Assembly (NCBI RefSeq): GCF_028475105.1
Contig: NZ_CP116936.1
Location: 3,347,501 to 3,411,500 of the forward strand
Source: Micromonospora sp. LH3U1
Lineage (GTDB): Bacteria; Actinomycetota; Actinomycetes; Mycobacteriales; Micromonosporaceae
Length of the DNA: 64,000 bases
Direction of reading: 5' to 3'
Positions 53,256 to 61,878 of the stretch are shown here, piece by piece (positions within the stretch are counted from its first letter, which is position 1; every line of letters starts with the position of its first letter). A model generated the notes under the pieces. It was not told the DNA's origin. It worked only from the letters and a program-made list of their open reading frames with translations, and made no database searches. The position numbers and the translations under genes were made by a program.

Positions 53256-53747
53256 ATGCAGAGCCGGCTGCGGGTGCAGGGGCACCCGATCCAACCGATG
53301 CTGGTGACGTTCCCGCTCGGGCTGTTCGTCAGCGCCACCGTCTTCGACCTCACCGACGTCGTCGGCGGGCCGGCTTTCCTGGGCGAGGTCGGCTACTGGA
53401 CGGGCGTCGCGGCCCTCATCGCCGCCGCGCTGACCGTGGTGGCCGGCATGGTCGACCTGTGGGACGTTCCGGGCGACCGCACCCGCCGCACCGCGATCGC
53501 CTTCAACCTGGTGAACGCGGTGATGGCCGGCATGTTCCTGCTCACCTGCCTGATCCGCGCACAGTCCCCGCAGCGCGGCGCGTCAGCCGCGATCCTGGTC
53601 ACCGAGCTGGTCGCGCTGGCCGTTGGTGGGATCGGCGTGCACCTGGGCGCCCGGCTGATGCGCCAGTTCGATACCGGCCGCGCCGAGGCCGGCAGCCTCG
53701 ACGCGCTCGCCGGCTCCACCGTCGAGATCGTCCGCCCACGCCCCTGA
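53256..53747 (+). CDS. DUF2231-family membrane protein
   Basis: A 163-residue protein with four membrane helices; the family signature is at the start, GHPIQPMLVTFPLGLFVSAT. Further segments are YWTGVAALIAAALTVVAGMV and IAFNLVNAVMAGMFLLTCLI. The function of DUF2231 is unknown. GGAGG lies four bases before ATG 53256. Confidence 0.82.
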   Translation: MQSRLRVQGHPIQPMLVTFPLGLFVSATVFDLTDVVGGPAFLGEVGYWTGVAALIAAALTVVAGMVDLWDVPGDRTRRTAIAFNLVNAVMAGMFLLTCLIRAQSPQRGASAAILVTELVALAVGGIGVHLGARLMRQFDTGRAEAGSLDALAGSTVEIVRPRP

Positions 53748-53810
53748 CCCGACCGGCCGGCCCGGCGCGCGGAGCCGACCTCCGAGGAAACGGCCGTCTA
53801 CCATCCGCGG

Positions 53811-54005
53811 ATGACCTCGTCTCTGGACACACTTCCGAAGATCGGTGCGCCCGCGACTCGAGCCCTGCACGGCGCCGGCTACACCACACTGCGCCAACTC
53901 GCGGACGTCCCCCGGTCGGACCTGGCCGAGCTGCACGGCATGGGACCGAAGGCGCTCGGCATCCTCCAGGCCGCCCTCGAAGAGCACAAGCTCGGCCTCG
54001 GCTGA
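53811..54005 (+). CDS. Small helix-hairpin-helix protein
   Basis: A 64-residue protein that is a pair of HhH motifs (TLPKIGAPATRALHGAGYTT, LAELHGMGPKALGILQAALE), similar to the nucleic-acid-binding fold of the RNA polymerase alpha C-terminal domain. It probably binds DNA non-specifically or a protein. It follows the DUF2231 gene by 63 bases. Confidence 0.75.
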   Translation: MTSSLDTLPKIGAPATRALHGAGYTTLRQLADVPRSDLAELHGMGPKALGILQAALEEHKLGLG

Positions 54006-54098
54006 GACCTGCCGCTTCCCGCAACGGCATGGCCCGGCCCAGCGCGGAGGCGGCAAATGGGTTGCCGGCCGTGCGACCGTCCGGCGAGGCTGACCGCC

Positions 54099-54857
54099 AT
54101 GAACGCCGTGCGTGACGCTGAGGATCTGATCGCGGAGGGGGCTGCCGCACCGGTCGACGGTTGGGGCTTCGACTGGTTGGACGGCCGGGCCACCGAGGAA
54201 CGCCCACCCTGGGCGTACGCCCGGCTGGTCGCCGACCGGATGGCGCGCGCCGACGCGGCACTGGACGTGGACACCGGTGGCGGGGAGGTGCTCGCCGAGG
54301 TGCCGAGCCCGCCGAAGCTGCTGACGGCCACCGAGGCCTGGCCGCCGAACGTCGAGGTGGCCCGGCGGACCCTGCGCCGGGTGGGCGCGACGGTGGTGGC
54401 GGTCGCCCCGGACGGGCCGCTGCCGTTCCGCGACGGGTCCTTCGACCTGGTGGTCAGCCGACATCCGGTGCGTACCGACTGGGCGCAGACGGCACGGGTG
54501 CTGCGGCCGGGCGGGACGTTCCTGTCGCAACAGATCGGGCCGGGCACCATGCGGGAGCTGAGTGTGGCGATCCTCGGTCCGTTGCCGCCACCGACCCAGC
54601 GGCACCCCGAGCACGCGGTCGCCGCCGCCGAAGCCGCTGGCCTACGGGTGGTCGACCTGCGCCGGGCCACCCTGCGGGCGGCCTTCTTCGACGTCGGCGC
54701 GGTGGTCTGGTTCCTGCGCAAGGTGATCTGGACGGTGCCCGGGTTCACCGTCGACCGTTACCGCGCACCACTGCTGGACCTGCACCACCGCATCACCGCC
54801 GAGGGCCCTTTCGTGGCCCACGCCGAGCGCTTCCTCATCGAGGCCACCCGCCCCTGA
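54099..54857 (+). CDS. Class I SAM-dependent methyltransferase
   Basis: A 252-residue Rossmann-type methyltransferase: motif I DAALDVDTGGGEVLAEV, motif II-like TATEAWPPNVEVARRTL, PLPFRDGSFDLVVSRHPV and VLRPGGTFLSQQIGPGT. The substrate is unknown. GCGAGG lies about nine bases before ATG 54099. Confidence 0.82.
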   Translation: MNAVRDAEDLIAEGAAAPVDGWGFDWLDGRATEERPPWAYARLVADRMARADAALDVDTGGGEVLAEVPSPPKLLTATEAWPPNVEVARRTLRRVGATVVAVAPDGPLPFRDGSFDLVVSRHPVRTDWAQTARVLRPGGTFLSQQIGPGTMRELSVAILGPLPPPTQRHPEHAVAAAEAAGLRVVDLRRATLRAAFFDVGAVVWFLRKVIWTVPGFTVDRYRAPLLDLHHRITAEGPFVAHAERFLIEATRP

Positions 54858-54866
54858 CTCCGCAGC

Positions 54867-54942
54867 GTCGATCATGGAGTTGTGGTGCCGCACGGATGCC
54901 ACGCATCGGGGCAAGCCGCCCACCACAGCTCCATGATCGACG
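54867..54942. repeat. Inverted pair of the GTCGATCATGGAGTTGTGG repeat
   Basis: CGTCGATCATGGAGTTGTGGTG (54867-54888, shown here by its ends) and the near-perfect reverse complement at 54921-54942 (one mismatch) face each other across a 32-base loop. I recall this sequence as a dispersed intergenic repeat in Micromonospora genomes. It follows the methyltransferase stop and could fold as a long hairpin terminator. Confidence 0.65.
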
Positions 54943-54948
54943 GGGGTG

Positions 54949-54995
54949 CGGGGCGGGGTGGGGTGGGGTGGGGTGGGGTGGGTGGGGTGGGGTGG
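54949..54995 (+). repeat. GGGGT tandem tract
   Basis: About eight units of GGGGT with two shortened units run directly after the inverted repeat. On this strand the tract has many runs of three or four G and could form G-quadruplexes. It lies at the 3' end of the leftward DUF3500 gene. Confidence 0.75.
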
Positions 54996-54998
54996 TTG

Positions 54999-55946
54999 TT
55001 AGTGGTGGGTTTGGTGGTGGGTTGCCAGCACGTCGGCGCCGAAGTCACTCCCGGGGCGGCGCAGCACGGTGTGCGCGTGGTTGCCGTCGGCGGTCGTGTT
55101 GTCGTACTCGATCAGCAGGTCGTCGCCCTGCACCCGGTAGTAGTGCCGCTGCCCGGGGCGGGTCGGACCGGCCCAGGCGAAGTGCAGGGGGCCGCCGTCC
55201 AGTCGAGCCGCCTCCCGGTTGGCAAGCTCGGGCGGCAGCCGGTCCAGGTAGAGCGCGACCACCTGGTCGAGCAACGCGCGGCCGGTCGGCCCCAGTCGGT
55301 CGGCCGGCACGCCGAGCGGCTCCAGCGGCCCGTCGACCCGCCCGCGGGTTGCGCTGATGATGTCCGCAGGCGCCTCGTCGGCGATGATCGCGGCGGCTCG
55401 CTCGGCCGGCCCCAGCGCGTCGAGCAGTGCCCGAGCCAGGTCCTCCTCGACACCCAGTGGGCGGGAAACCGGGCGGCCGGCGTACCGGACCACGGCCGGG
55501 TTGGCGCCGAAGAAGATCGGCGCGGGGGAGACCTGGTCGTCCACCACGGTCATGTTCACCGACAGGTGGTGTCCTTCGAGGCGCCACGCCCAACGGTCGT
55601 CGCGCGCCGGATCGCCGAACACGGCCACCCAGTAGTCAGCGCTGTGCCGACCGCGCTGCCAGCCCTCGGCCCGGTCCAGCACCTCCTCCAGCGAGATGAT
55701 CGCCATCGCCTGCGCGTACGCCGAAGGGCTGAGCGCGGTGGCCAGCAGTCGGTGCGCGGCCTTGCGACCGGCGACGTCCAACTCGGCGAGGCTGACGCCG
55801 GGTCGGGGTCGGGGCCGGTACTCCAGCCAGCGCCGGGCCGCCTCGTCGTCGAACGGGTGCACGGCGCTCTCGCGGGCGGCGGGGTCGAGGGCGGCCAGCA
55901 GCGTGGTGCCGGCGGTGCGCATCTGCTCGGGCAGGGGATCTTCCAC
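54999..55946 (-). CDS. DUF3500-family protein
   Basis: A 315-residue protein of the DUF3500 family: WLEYRPRPRPGVSLAELD, RHSADYWVAVFGDPARDDRW and WRLEGHHLSVNMTVVDDQ, ending in a conserved HYYRVQGDDLLIEYDNT and DNNHAHTVLRRP-like segment. Its biochemical role is unknown. GTG 55946 lies seven bases after a TATACA -10 box and is probably leaderless; GTG 55982, which overlaps the upstream gene's stop, is an alternative. Confidence 0.75.
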   Translation of the reverse strand: MEDPLPEQMRTAGTTLLAALDPAARESAVHPFDDEAARRWLEYRPRPRPGVSLAELDVAGRKAAHRLLATALSPSAYAQAMAIISLEEVLDRAEGWQRGRHSADYWVAVFGDPARDDRWAWRLEGHHLSVNMTVVDDQVSPAPIFFGANPAVVRYAGRPVSRPLGVEEDLARALLDALGPAERAAAIIADEAPADIISATRGRVDGPLEPLGVPADRLGPTGRALLDQVVALYLDRLPPELANREAARLDGGPLHFAWAGPTRPGQRHYYRVQGDDLLIEYDNTTADGNHAHTVLRRPGSDFGADVLATHHQTHH

Positions 55947-55952
55947 CGGCCC

Positions 55953-55982
55953 TGTATACCGGCACGTCGGCGCTGATGTCAC
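55953..55982 (-). promoter_or_regulatory. Promoter of the DUF3500 gene
   Basis: On the reverse strand GTGACA (55982-55977), an 18-base spacer and TATACA (55958-55953) predict transcription from about 55946, the chosen GTG. Confidence 0.5.
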
Positions 55983-56371
55983 TCGGCGCGCAGCAGCTCC
56001 GTCATCTGCGGTAGGTCGAAGAACTGCGCGGTCTCCATTGCCGACGGGTTGCCGTGTGCCGGGTCGGCGCCGGCGGCGAGGAGCGCGCGGACGGCTTCGG
56101 TGCTGCTGCGGAAGACCGCGGCGGCCAGCGCGGTCTGGCCCCGGTCGTTGGCCCGGGAGTGGTCGGCGCCGCGACTGAGCAGGGCGGCCACCGTGTCCGG
56201 GTGGGCGTGGTAGGCGGCCAGGATCAGCAGCGTGTCGCCCTTGTCGTTGGTGAGGTTGACCGGCAGGCCGGCGTCGAGTTGCGTGGCCAGTTCCTCGGTG
56301 GAGCCGGCCCGCGCCAGGTCGAACATCCGGTGCGCGAACGCGAGCGTCTCGGCGTCAAGGTCGTCGGTCAC
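55979..56371 (-). CDS. Ankyrin-repeat protein
   Basis: A 130-residue soluble protein with three to four ankyrin repeats (DKGDTLLILAAYHAHPDTVA, DRGQTALAAAVFRSSTEAVR, ALLAAGADPAHGN). It is a protein-binding scaffold. GTG 56371 follows TAACCT by seven bases, so it is likely leaderless. Its TGA overlaps a possible start of the DUF3500 gene. Confidence 0.85.
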   Translation of the reverse strand: MTDDLDAETLAFAHRMFDLARAGSTEELATQLDAGLPVNLTNDKGDTLLILAAYHAHPDTVAALLSRGADHSRANDRGQTALAAAVFRSSTEAVRALLAAGADPAHGNPSAMETAQFFDLPQMTELLRAE

Positions 56372-56434
56372 CGGTCCAGGTTAGTCGCACCGGCCCTGAT
56401 AGGTTGCTCGGCCGGCGTGCTGGGGGAGGGTCCG

Positions 56435-56812
56435 ATGAGTGAGACGGTCTACGTGGGTAACGCGGGTGTCGACGGCGCCGGCAACGCCGGTTGGCTGCTC
56501 GGGCACTTCGCGCCGCCGGGGGAGATCCGGCACAGCACCGATGTCGAGGTGAAGTGGGGCGTGCATCCGCCCGGTCAGGCCCGGTCGCGGTGGGCGACCG
56601 GTGAACGGCGCACCACCCTGCTCGTGCTCGTCGAGGGGTGTTTCCGGGTGGAGCTGCCGGATCGGACGGTACGGCTGTCCGAGCCGGGCGACTACGTGGT
56701 GTGGGCCCGTGGGGTGGACCACTCCTGGTTCGCCGAGCGCGCGTCGGTGGTGCTGACCGTGCGGTGGCCCTCGCTGCCCGGCTACCGGGTGGACCCGCCG
56801 GTGCTCCACTGA
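56435..56812 (+). CDS. Small cupin-like protein
   Basis: A 125-residue beta-barrel-like protein: HSTDVEVKWGVHPPGQARSR, TLLVLVEGCFRVELPDRTVR and LSEPGDYVVWARGVDHSWF (a cupin motif 2-like strand). Relatives are sometimes mislabelled signal peptidase; no Ser/Lys catalytic pair is present. A metal site is not clear. The ribosome site GGGGGAGGG precedes ATG 56435. Confidence 0.6.
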   Translation: MSETVYVGNAGVDGAGNAGWLLGHFAPPGEIRHSTDVEVKWGVHPPGQARSRWATGERRTTLLVLVEGCFRVELPDRTVRLSEPGDYVVWARGVDHSWFAERASVVLTVRWPSLPGYRVDPPVLH

Positions 56813-56861
56813 TCGGCTCTTGCCACGGCCGGCGTCCCAACAGGCGGAATTACCTACTAAA

Positions 56862-56869
56862 CCTATAGG
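56862..56869 (+). promoter_or_regulatory. CCTATAGG palindrome upstream of the cysteine dioxygenase operon
   Basis: CCTACTAAACCTATAGG (56853-56869) lies in a short AT-rich patch 55-70 bases before the gene; CCTATAGG is self-complementary. It may be a promoter or operator for the CDO-rhodanese operon. The regulator is unknown. Confidence 0.35.
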
Positions 56870-56923
56870 CTTTGCCGTCTAGAGTACGAGGGCACCCCGC
56901 CGAACGACCCGCGAGGAACCGCC

Positions 56924-57379
56924 ATGACCCACGATCGCCCGGAGCCCGACCTGCTCACCGTCGCCGCTCGGTGGACCGACCCGGCCGGCTGGCCGGTCGC
57001 GCTGCGTTTCGATCCCGCCGAACGTTGGTACGCCCGTCTCGCCGTCGGCGACGACCACGAGGTGTGGGCGCTGAGCTGGCTGCCCGGGCAGGGCACCGAC
57101 CTGCACGACCACGGCGGATCCGCCGGAGCGTTCCGGGTCGTCGACGGCACGCTCACCGAGGAGACGGTCACCCGTGGCCGGCTGCACCCACGACTGCTGC
57201 CCGCCGGCGCCGGTCGCCGCTTCGGCCCCCGACACGTGCACCAGGTGACCAACCAGGGTCCGGTGCCGGCGGTCAGCGTGCACGTCTACCGGCCGGCGCT
57301 GCTGCGGATGACCCGCTACCACCTCCTGAACGGGCGGCTGCGGGTCGCCGAGATCGCCGAAGCCGGCCGGTCCTGGTGA
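56924..57379 (+). CDS. Cysteine dioxygenase family protein
   Basis: A 151-residue cupin of the cysteine dioxygenase group: the iron-binding His pair is in GTDLHDHGGSAGAFRVVDG and the third His in GPRHVHQVTNQ. CDO oxidises cysteine to cysteine sulfinate; thiol specificity may differ in bacteria. GAGG precedes the ATG. It is followed by a rhodanese on the same strand, linking the pair to sulfur metabolism. Confidence 0.88.
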   Translation: MTHDRPEPDLLTVAARWTDPAGWPVALRFDPAERWYARLAVGDDHEVWALSWLPGQGTDLHDHGGSAGAFRVVDGTLTEETVTRGRLHPRLLPAGAGRRFGPRHVHQVTNQGPVPAVSVHVYRPALLRMTRYHLLNGRLRVAEIAEAGRSW

Positions 57380-57425
57380 GCACGGCGAGCCACGATCCAG
57401 CCCCTGTCACCGGAAGGAACCGAGA

Positions 57426-57914
57426 ATGCAGGTAACCGCCGAGCACCGTCCAGCCCCCGTGCCGCCGCCGGGCTCCCGGGGCATCGACGAGATCCTGGCC
57501 GCCGCGCGCGCCCGGCTCGACCGGTTGGACCCGGAGCGGGCGCACCTCGCGTACCGGGCCGGAGCGCTGCTGGTCGACATCCGCCCGGCCGCGCAGCGGG
57601 CCGCGCACGGCGTGGTGCCGGGCTCGCTCGTGGTCGAGCGCAACGTGCTGGAGTGGCGCTTCGACCCACGCTGTCCGGCCCGACTGCCGCAGGCGGTCGA
57701 CTACGACGTGCCGGTGGTGATCCTCTGTCAGGAGGGCTACACCTCGTCGCTGGCCGCGGCCGCGCTGCAGGACGTCGGCCTGCACCGGGCCACCGATGTG
57801 GCTGGCGGCTTCGCGGCCTGGCGGATCGCCGGCCTGCCGGCTCTCGGCCCCACCCCGCTGCACCGAACCTCCCCCCTCGCGTCCCCGGTCAACGCCGGGT
57901 GGGCGCGCCACTGA
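57426..57914 (+). CDS. Rhodanese-like sulfurtransferase
   Basis: A 162-residue single-domain rhodanese: [20 protein letters not shown] and the active-site loop [20 protein letters not shown] with catalytic Cys in CQEGYTSS. It transfers sulfane sulfur. AAGGA lies before ATG 57426, 46 bases after the cysteine dioxygenase stop; the two probably form one transcript for cysteine or sulfide breakdown. Confidence 0.88.
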   Translation: MQVTAEHRPAPVPPPGSRGIDEILAAARARLDRLDPERAHLAYRAGALLVDIRPAAQRAAHGVVPGSLVVERNVLEWRFDPRCPARLPQAVDYDVPVVILCQEGYTSSLAAAALQDVGLHRATDVAGGFAAWRIAGLPALGPTPLHRTSPLASPVNAGWARH

Positions 57915-57964
57915 CCGTCACGCCGCACCGGGCGTGGCGGTCGTACCGCCACTCAGGAGGCACC

Positions 57965-58513
57965 ATGTCCGTCGTCGCCATCCCCACGCGCCGCCACCCG
58001 GGGGCGCGTCCGGCCCGTCCCCGCACCGGCCCGACCCTGACCATCACCCTCGACCTCGCCCCGGGGCCGCTGAGCCCCCGGCTGGCACGGCTGGTGCAGT
58101 TGCTCGGCGAGCTGGCCGAGTCGGGGGAGGGTCAGCTGCGTACCGTCGAGGACGCCGCGCCGGGGCCGCGACCGGTCCCGAGCCCCGCCGCCGGCGGGCC
58201 GTCCGCCGACGCCGACCAGGTCCACATCCTGGCCGGCTCGCGGATGGTCCGCCGGGGCGACCGGGTCGTCTCGCTGACCCGCATCGAGTACGAGCTGCTG
58301 CTGTTCCTGGCCGAGCGGCCACGTCGGGTCTTCACGCGTCTCCAGTTGCTGTCCAGCGTCTGGGGGTACGAGCACGCGGTGGCCCGGACCGTGGACGTGC
58401 ACGTCCGCCGGCTGCGCGCCAAGTTGGACGGGTCGGAGGTGGTGACCACCGTCTACGGGGTCGGTTACCGGCTGGCTGACGAGGCCCGGATCAGCGTGGA
58501 CCACAGCCGCTGA
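57965..58513 (+). CDS. OmpR-type winged-helix protein without receiver domain (copy 1)
   Basis: A 182-residue protein. Residues 1-80 have no receiver-domain features (no phospho-Asp pocket). Residues 88-180 are an OmpR/PhoB-type winged helix: [54 protein letters not shown] and TVYGVGYRL. It probably binds DNA constitutively or through a protein partner. AGGAGG precedes ATG 57965. A paralogue follows at 58751. Confidence 0.85.
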   Translation: MSVVAIPTRRHPGARPARPRTGPTLTITLDLAPGPLSPRLARLVQLLGELAESGEGQLRTVEDAAPGPRPVPSPAAGGPSADADQVHILAGSRMVRRGDRVVSLTRIEYELLLFLAERPRRVFTRLQLLSSVWGYEHAVARTVDVHVRRLRAKLDGSEVVTTVYGVGYRLADEARISVDHSR

Positions 58514-58750
58514 GCCCTGCTCCGACCGCCCCGGTGAACCGGGCGGGGACCCCCGTAACGGGGCATCTCGGCGACTCTGCTGTAATCATCAGGCTTCGTA
58601 CGCAGAGCGAGCAACTGGCTCCGATGAGTTCGTCAATTGTCACATTCATGCAACGCAGCCGCCTCTTGACCCTCGCCCAGGCGCCGGGAAACATCGACGA
58701 AGCGGCGTCCCGGGCCGTGGGGAGATACCCGGACCAGCCCAAGGAGGACC

Positions 58751-59356
58751 ATGTCGGTCAGCCCCGCCTCGTCGCGCGCCGGATGGCATACGTCCCAACC
58801 CGCGGTGCCCGGTCGACCTCCCGGCGGCCAACGTCGCCCGGCGAACACCGCCGCGCCCGTGCTCACCGTGACGCTGTCCATCCCGCTGGCCTGTGAGGAG
58901 TCGCTGACCCCAGCGGCACGTCGGTTGCTCGATGCGGCGCGCGAGATGCTGGAGCGGGGCGAAGGCGTGATCATCGGGTCCGTCCCGGCCGAACGCCGCC
59001 CCGACCAGGCGCCCGCCAACCGTGCTCCGGCCCGGGCGCTCAGCCCGACCATCCCCGCCCTGCACATCCTCGCCTCGTCTCGATCGGTGCTGCGCGACGA
59101 GGACCCGCTGCCGCTGACCCGGCTGGAATTCGACCTGCTGCTGCACCTGGTCGCCCATCCGCGCCGGGTGTTCACCCGGCTGCAACTGCTCAACGCCGTC
59201 TGGGGCTACGAGCACGCCGGCGTACGCACCGTCGACGTGCACGTGCGTCGGCTGCGCGGCAAGGTCGGCGTGGACGTACCTCTGGTCACCACCGTGTACG
59301 GCGTGGGTTACCGGTTGGCCGACGACGCCCGGGTCACCATCGACCGCAGCAGCTGA
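58751..59356 (+). CDS. OmpR-type winged-helix protein without receiver domain (copy 2)
   Basis: A 201-residue paralogue of the preceding protein, with the same DNA-binding domain: [37 protein letters not shown] and [15 protein letters not shown]. The N-terminal 100 residues are different and again not a receiver. GGAGG precedes ATG 58751. The 237-base gap before it (58514-58750) is AT-richer and includes a likely promoter patch (TGCTGTAATCATCAGG). Confidence 0.85.
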   Translation: MSVSPASSRAGWHTSQPAVPGRPPGGQRRPANTAAPVLTVTLSIPLACEESLTPAARRLLDAAREMLERGEGVIIGSVPAERRPDQAPANRAPARALSPTIPALHILASSRSVLRDEDPLPLTRLEFDLLLHLVAHPRRVFTRLQLLNAVWGYEHAGVRTVDVHVRRLRGKVGVDVPLVTTVYGVGYRLADDARVTIDRSS

Positions 59357-59398
59357 CCGGCGTCACCGACCCCACGCGGCGCGGGGCAGGATGGTTCG

Positions 59399-60055
59399 GT
59401 GCGCATCCGCCCCATCTCGCCCGACCTGCTCGTCACCGAGCTGACCGGCCGGCTGGCCGACGCGGCGACCCGCGCCGCGACCGCTGGGGCCGCCCGGCTG
59501 CGGGTGGCGGTGGACGGTGCTCCCGCCGCCGGTGCCGACGAGTTGGCCGCCGCGCTCGTCGACCCGTTGCGTGCCCGAGGCCGCCCGGTGCTGCACGTCC
59601 GGGCCACCGATTTTCTCCGCCCCGCATCGCTGCGCTTCGAGGTGGGCCGCACCAATCCGGACTCCTTCTACGAGGGCTGGGTCGACGAGGCCGGGCTGCG
59701 TCGGGAGGTGCTCGACCCGGCCGGCCCGGGCGGCAGCGGGCGGCTGCTTCCGTCGCTCTGGGACGCCGACGCCGACCGGGCCAGCCGCGCCCGTTACGTC
59801 GACCTGACACCCGGAGGCGTCGTCCTGGTCAGCGGCCCGTTGCTGCTCGGCGGTGGCCTGCCCTTCGACGTCACCATCCACCTTCAGCTGTCGTCGGCGG
59901 CGCTGCGTCGGCGTACCGAACCGGCCCAGGAGTGGGCGCTTCCGGCCTTCGACCGGTACGCCGAGGAGGTCGTTCCGGCGAGCTTCGCGGACGTGGTGGT
60001 GCGGGCCGACGACCCCCGCCACCCCGCGCTCGTGGAGCCTGACGGCGACGCCTGA
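59399..60055 (+). CDS. Uridine-kinase-like protein with degenerate P-loop
   Basis: A 218-residue P-loop-kinase-fold protein resembling actinobacterial uridine kinase-like proteins. The Walker A position reads VDGAPAAGADELAAAL, so the GK(S/T) is lost. RPVLHVRATDFLRPASLRFE, TNPDSFYEGWVDEAGLRREV and the VVLVSGPLLLGGGLP strand are typical. Nucleoside kinase activity is doubtful. GTG 59399 is the first start. Confidence 0.7.
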   Translation: MRIRPISPDLLVTELTGRLADAATRAATAGAARLRVAVDGAPAAGADELAAALVDPLRARGRPVLHVRATDFLRPASLRFEVGRTNPDSFYEGWVDEAGLRREVLDPAGPGGSGRLLPSLWDADADRASRARYVDLTPGGVVLVSGPLLLGGGLPFDVTIHLQLSSAALRRRTEPAQEWALPAFDRYAEEVVPASFADVVVRADDPRHPALVEPDGDA

Positions 60056-60220
60056 CAACCGCCGCGAACTCTCCGGTTTGCTCGGCTGATCCGGCGGGTA
60101 CTCGCCCGGCTCACAGAGCGCGGGTGATCGCACGCGCACCGATTGCGACCGTGACCGGGGCCTGACGCCGCCGGCGCCCGGTTCACCTTGAGCCCACCGG
60201 CTCAGGAAAGGCAGGCAGTG

Positions 60221-60619
60221 ATGCTCGTCCACGACACGGTCGGTACGACCCGTTCCCAGACGGAGATCGACCAGATCCGGCTCTCCCTGGAGGCCCGTTA
60301 CGACGAGCTGACCGCGGAGTACGACCAGGCCCTGCTCCAGAGCCAGGTGCTGCGTCTGGTGGAGGTCGGTGACACCGCCGGCGACGACCAGGCCGACAGC
60401 GGCACCAAGACGGCCGAGCGGGACACCGCCCAGTCCCTGTTGCGCACCATCCTGGACCGCCGCGCCCAGTACGAGCACGCTCTCGGCCGGCTCGAGGAAG
60501 GCACCTACGGCTGGTGCGAGGGCTGCTCGGCGGCGATCCCGGTGGAGCGGCTGGAGATCTTCCCGTCCGCCACCACGTGTGTGACGTGCAAGCAGACCCG
60601 CGAGCGGCGGGCAGCCTGA
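60221..60619 (+). CDS. TraR/DksA-type zinc-finger protein
   Basis: A 132-residue protein with an N-terminal coiled coil (RSQTEIDQIRLSLEARYDEL, TAEYDQALLQSQVLRLVEVG) and a C-terminal C4 zinc finger (WCEGCSAAIP and CVTCKQTRE). DksA-type proteins act in the RNA polymerase secondary channel with ppGpp; a polymerase role here is inferred from the fold. The start at ATG 60221 has AAGG nine bases upstream. Confidence 0.85.
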   Translation: MLVHDTVGTTRSQTEIDQIRLSLEARYDELTAEYDQALLQSQVLRLVEVGDTAGDDQADSGTKTAERDTAQSLLRTILDRRAQYEHALGRLEEGTYGWCEGCSAAIPVERLEIFPSATTCVTCKQTRERRAA

Positions 60620-60673
60620 GCGACGCCAGCGGTTGCGGTTGCCGGTCGGTCCGCGACGCGATGGACTTCAGCC

Positions 60674-61549
60674 ATGGGTGACATCCTCGTGGGCACCGCG
60701 TCCTGGACCGACCGCACACTGCTGGACTCGGGGTGGTATCCGCAGACCGCGGACACGCCGGAGAAGCGGTTGGCCTACTACGCCCGGCAGTTCCCGCTGG
60801 TCGAGGTGGACGCCACCTACTACTCCCCGCCCGCCGAGGCGACCGCGCGGCTGTGGGCCGACCGCACCCCGGTCGGCTTCACCTTCAACGTCAAGGCGTT
60901 CAGTCTGCTGACCGGGCATCCCACCCGGGTCAACGCCCTGTACAAGGATCTGCGTCCGGAGACCGACAAGAAGAACGTCTACCCCGACGACCTGCCCGCC
61001 CAGGCGTACGAGGAGGTCTGGACGCGCTTCCTGTCCGCGCTGGACCCGCTGGTCGAGGCGGGCAAGCTGGGTTCGTTGCTGTTCCAGTTCCCGCCCTGGT
61101 TCACCATCAAGCGGGCCAACAAGCAGTACCTGCTGGAGGTGGCGAAGCGCTGCGCGCCGCTGCGCCCGGTCTACGAGTTCCGGCACGCCTCCTGGTTCGA
61201 CGGTGACAACGCCGACGAGACCCTGGCCTTCCTGCGTGAGCACAAACTGCCGTACGTCTGTGTGGACATGCCGCAGGGCCACCGCTCGTCGCTGCCTCCG
61301 GTGCTGGCCGCCACCGCAGACCTCGCGGTGGTGCGTTTCCACGGCCACAGCGACAAGTGGACCAGCAAGGACATCCACGAGAAGTTCGGCTACCACTACT
61401 CCAAGCGGGAGCTGGCCGACTGGGCACCGAAGCTCCGGGAGTTGGCCGACGAGGCCGCCCAGACCCACGTACTTATGAACAATTGTTACCGCGACTACGC
61501 GCAGACCAACGCGCAGCAACTGACGGCCCTGCTGGGCGGTGACAGCTAG
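60674..61549 (+). CDS. DUF72-family protein (copy 1)
   Basis: A 291-residue TIM-barrel protein of DUF72: ILVGTASWTDRTLLDSGWYP, FPLVEVDATYYSPP, LLFQFPPWFTIKRANKQYL, YEFRHASWFDGDN and VRFHGHSDKW. The function of DUF72 is unknown. A second, divergent copy lies at 62343-63125 on the other strand. Confidence 0.85.
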   Translation: MGDILVGTASWTDRTLLDSGWYPQTADTPEKRLAYYARQFPLVEVDATYYSPPAEATARLWADRTPVGFTFNVKAFSLLTGHPTRVNALYKDLRPETDKKNVYPDDLPAQAYEEVWTRFLSALDPLVEAGKLGSLLFQFPPWFTIKRANKQYLLEVAKRCAPLRPVYEFRHASWFDGDNADETLAFLREHKLPYVCVDMPQGHRSSLPPVLAATADLAVVRFHGHSDKWTSKDIHEKFGYHYSKRELADWAPKLRELADEAAQTHVLMNNCYRDYAQTNAQQLTALLGGDS

Positions 61550-61611
61550 AGCCAACGCCGCGCGCAGGCTCGGGTCGAGATGCTCACCCGATTGGGGTGG
61601 GGTCGACTCAC

Positions 61612-61631
61612 CCACCCTGTTGGCAGGGTGG
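61612..61631 (+). terminator. Hairpin after DUF72 copy 1
   Basis: CCACCCTG-TTGG-CAGGGTGG, a perfect eight-base stem 63 bases after the DUF72 stop. Confidence 0.45.
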
Positions 61632-61692
61632 AGACGGTGGGTGCGGCCGCCCGGGGTGGCCGACACCCGGAGACGACACGGAGGTGACGGGG

Positions 61693-61878
61693 ATGACGGT
61701 TCGAGTGGTGACGGATCGACGGCGCGGTGCCGTCCTGCACGTGGTCGGTACAGCTGACAACGCCCGGCGCGCCCCCCAGGGCAGCCCGGTGCGGGCCCGC
61801 CGCGGGCCGGCGGGGCCGCCACGCCGCGCCGACGACCGACGGTGGGACAGCACGGAACGGGGGTCGACCGATGGCTGA
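61693..61878 (+). CDS. Short basic leader-like protein, hypothetical
   Basis: A 61-residue Arg/Gly/Pro-rich frame (TVRVVTDRRRGAVLHVVGTA start) with AGGTGACGGGG upstream. It ends eight bases inside the next gene. The composition resembles non-coding high-GC sequence, so it may be only a leader for translational coupling, or not real. Confidence 0.3.
   Translation: MTVRVVTDRRRGAVLHVVGTADNARRAPQGSPVRARRGPAGPPRRADDRRWDSTERGSTDG

Noticed and set aside
54161..55357. A 398-residue forward frame over the methyltransferase and repeat
   Set aside because: Runs through the G-rich tract and out of frame with the methyltransferase.
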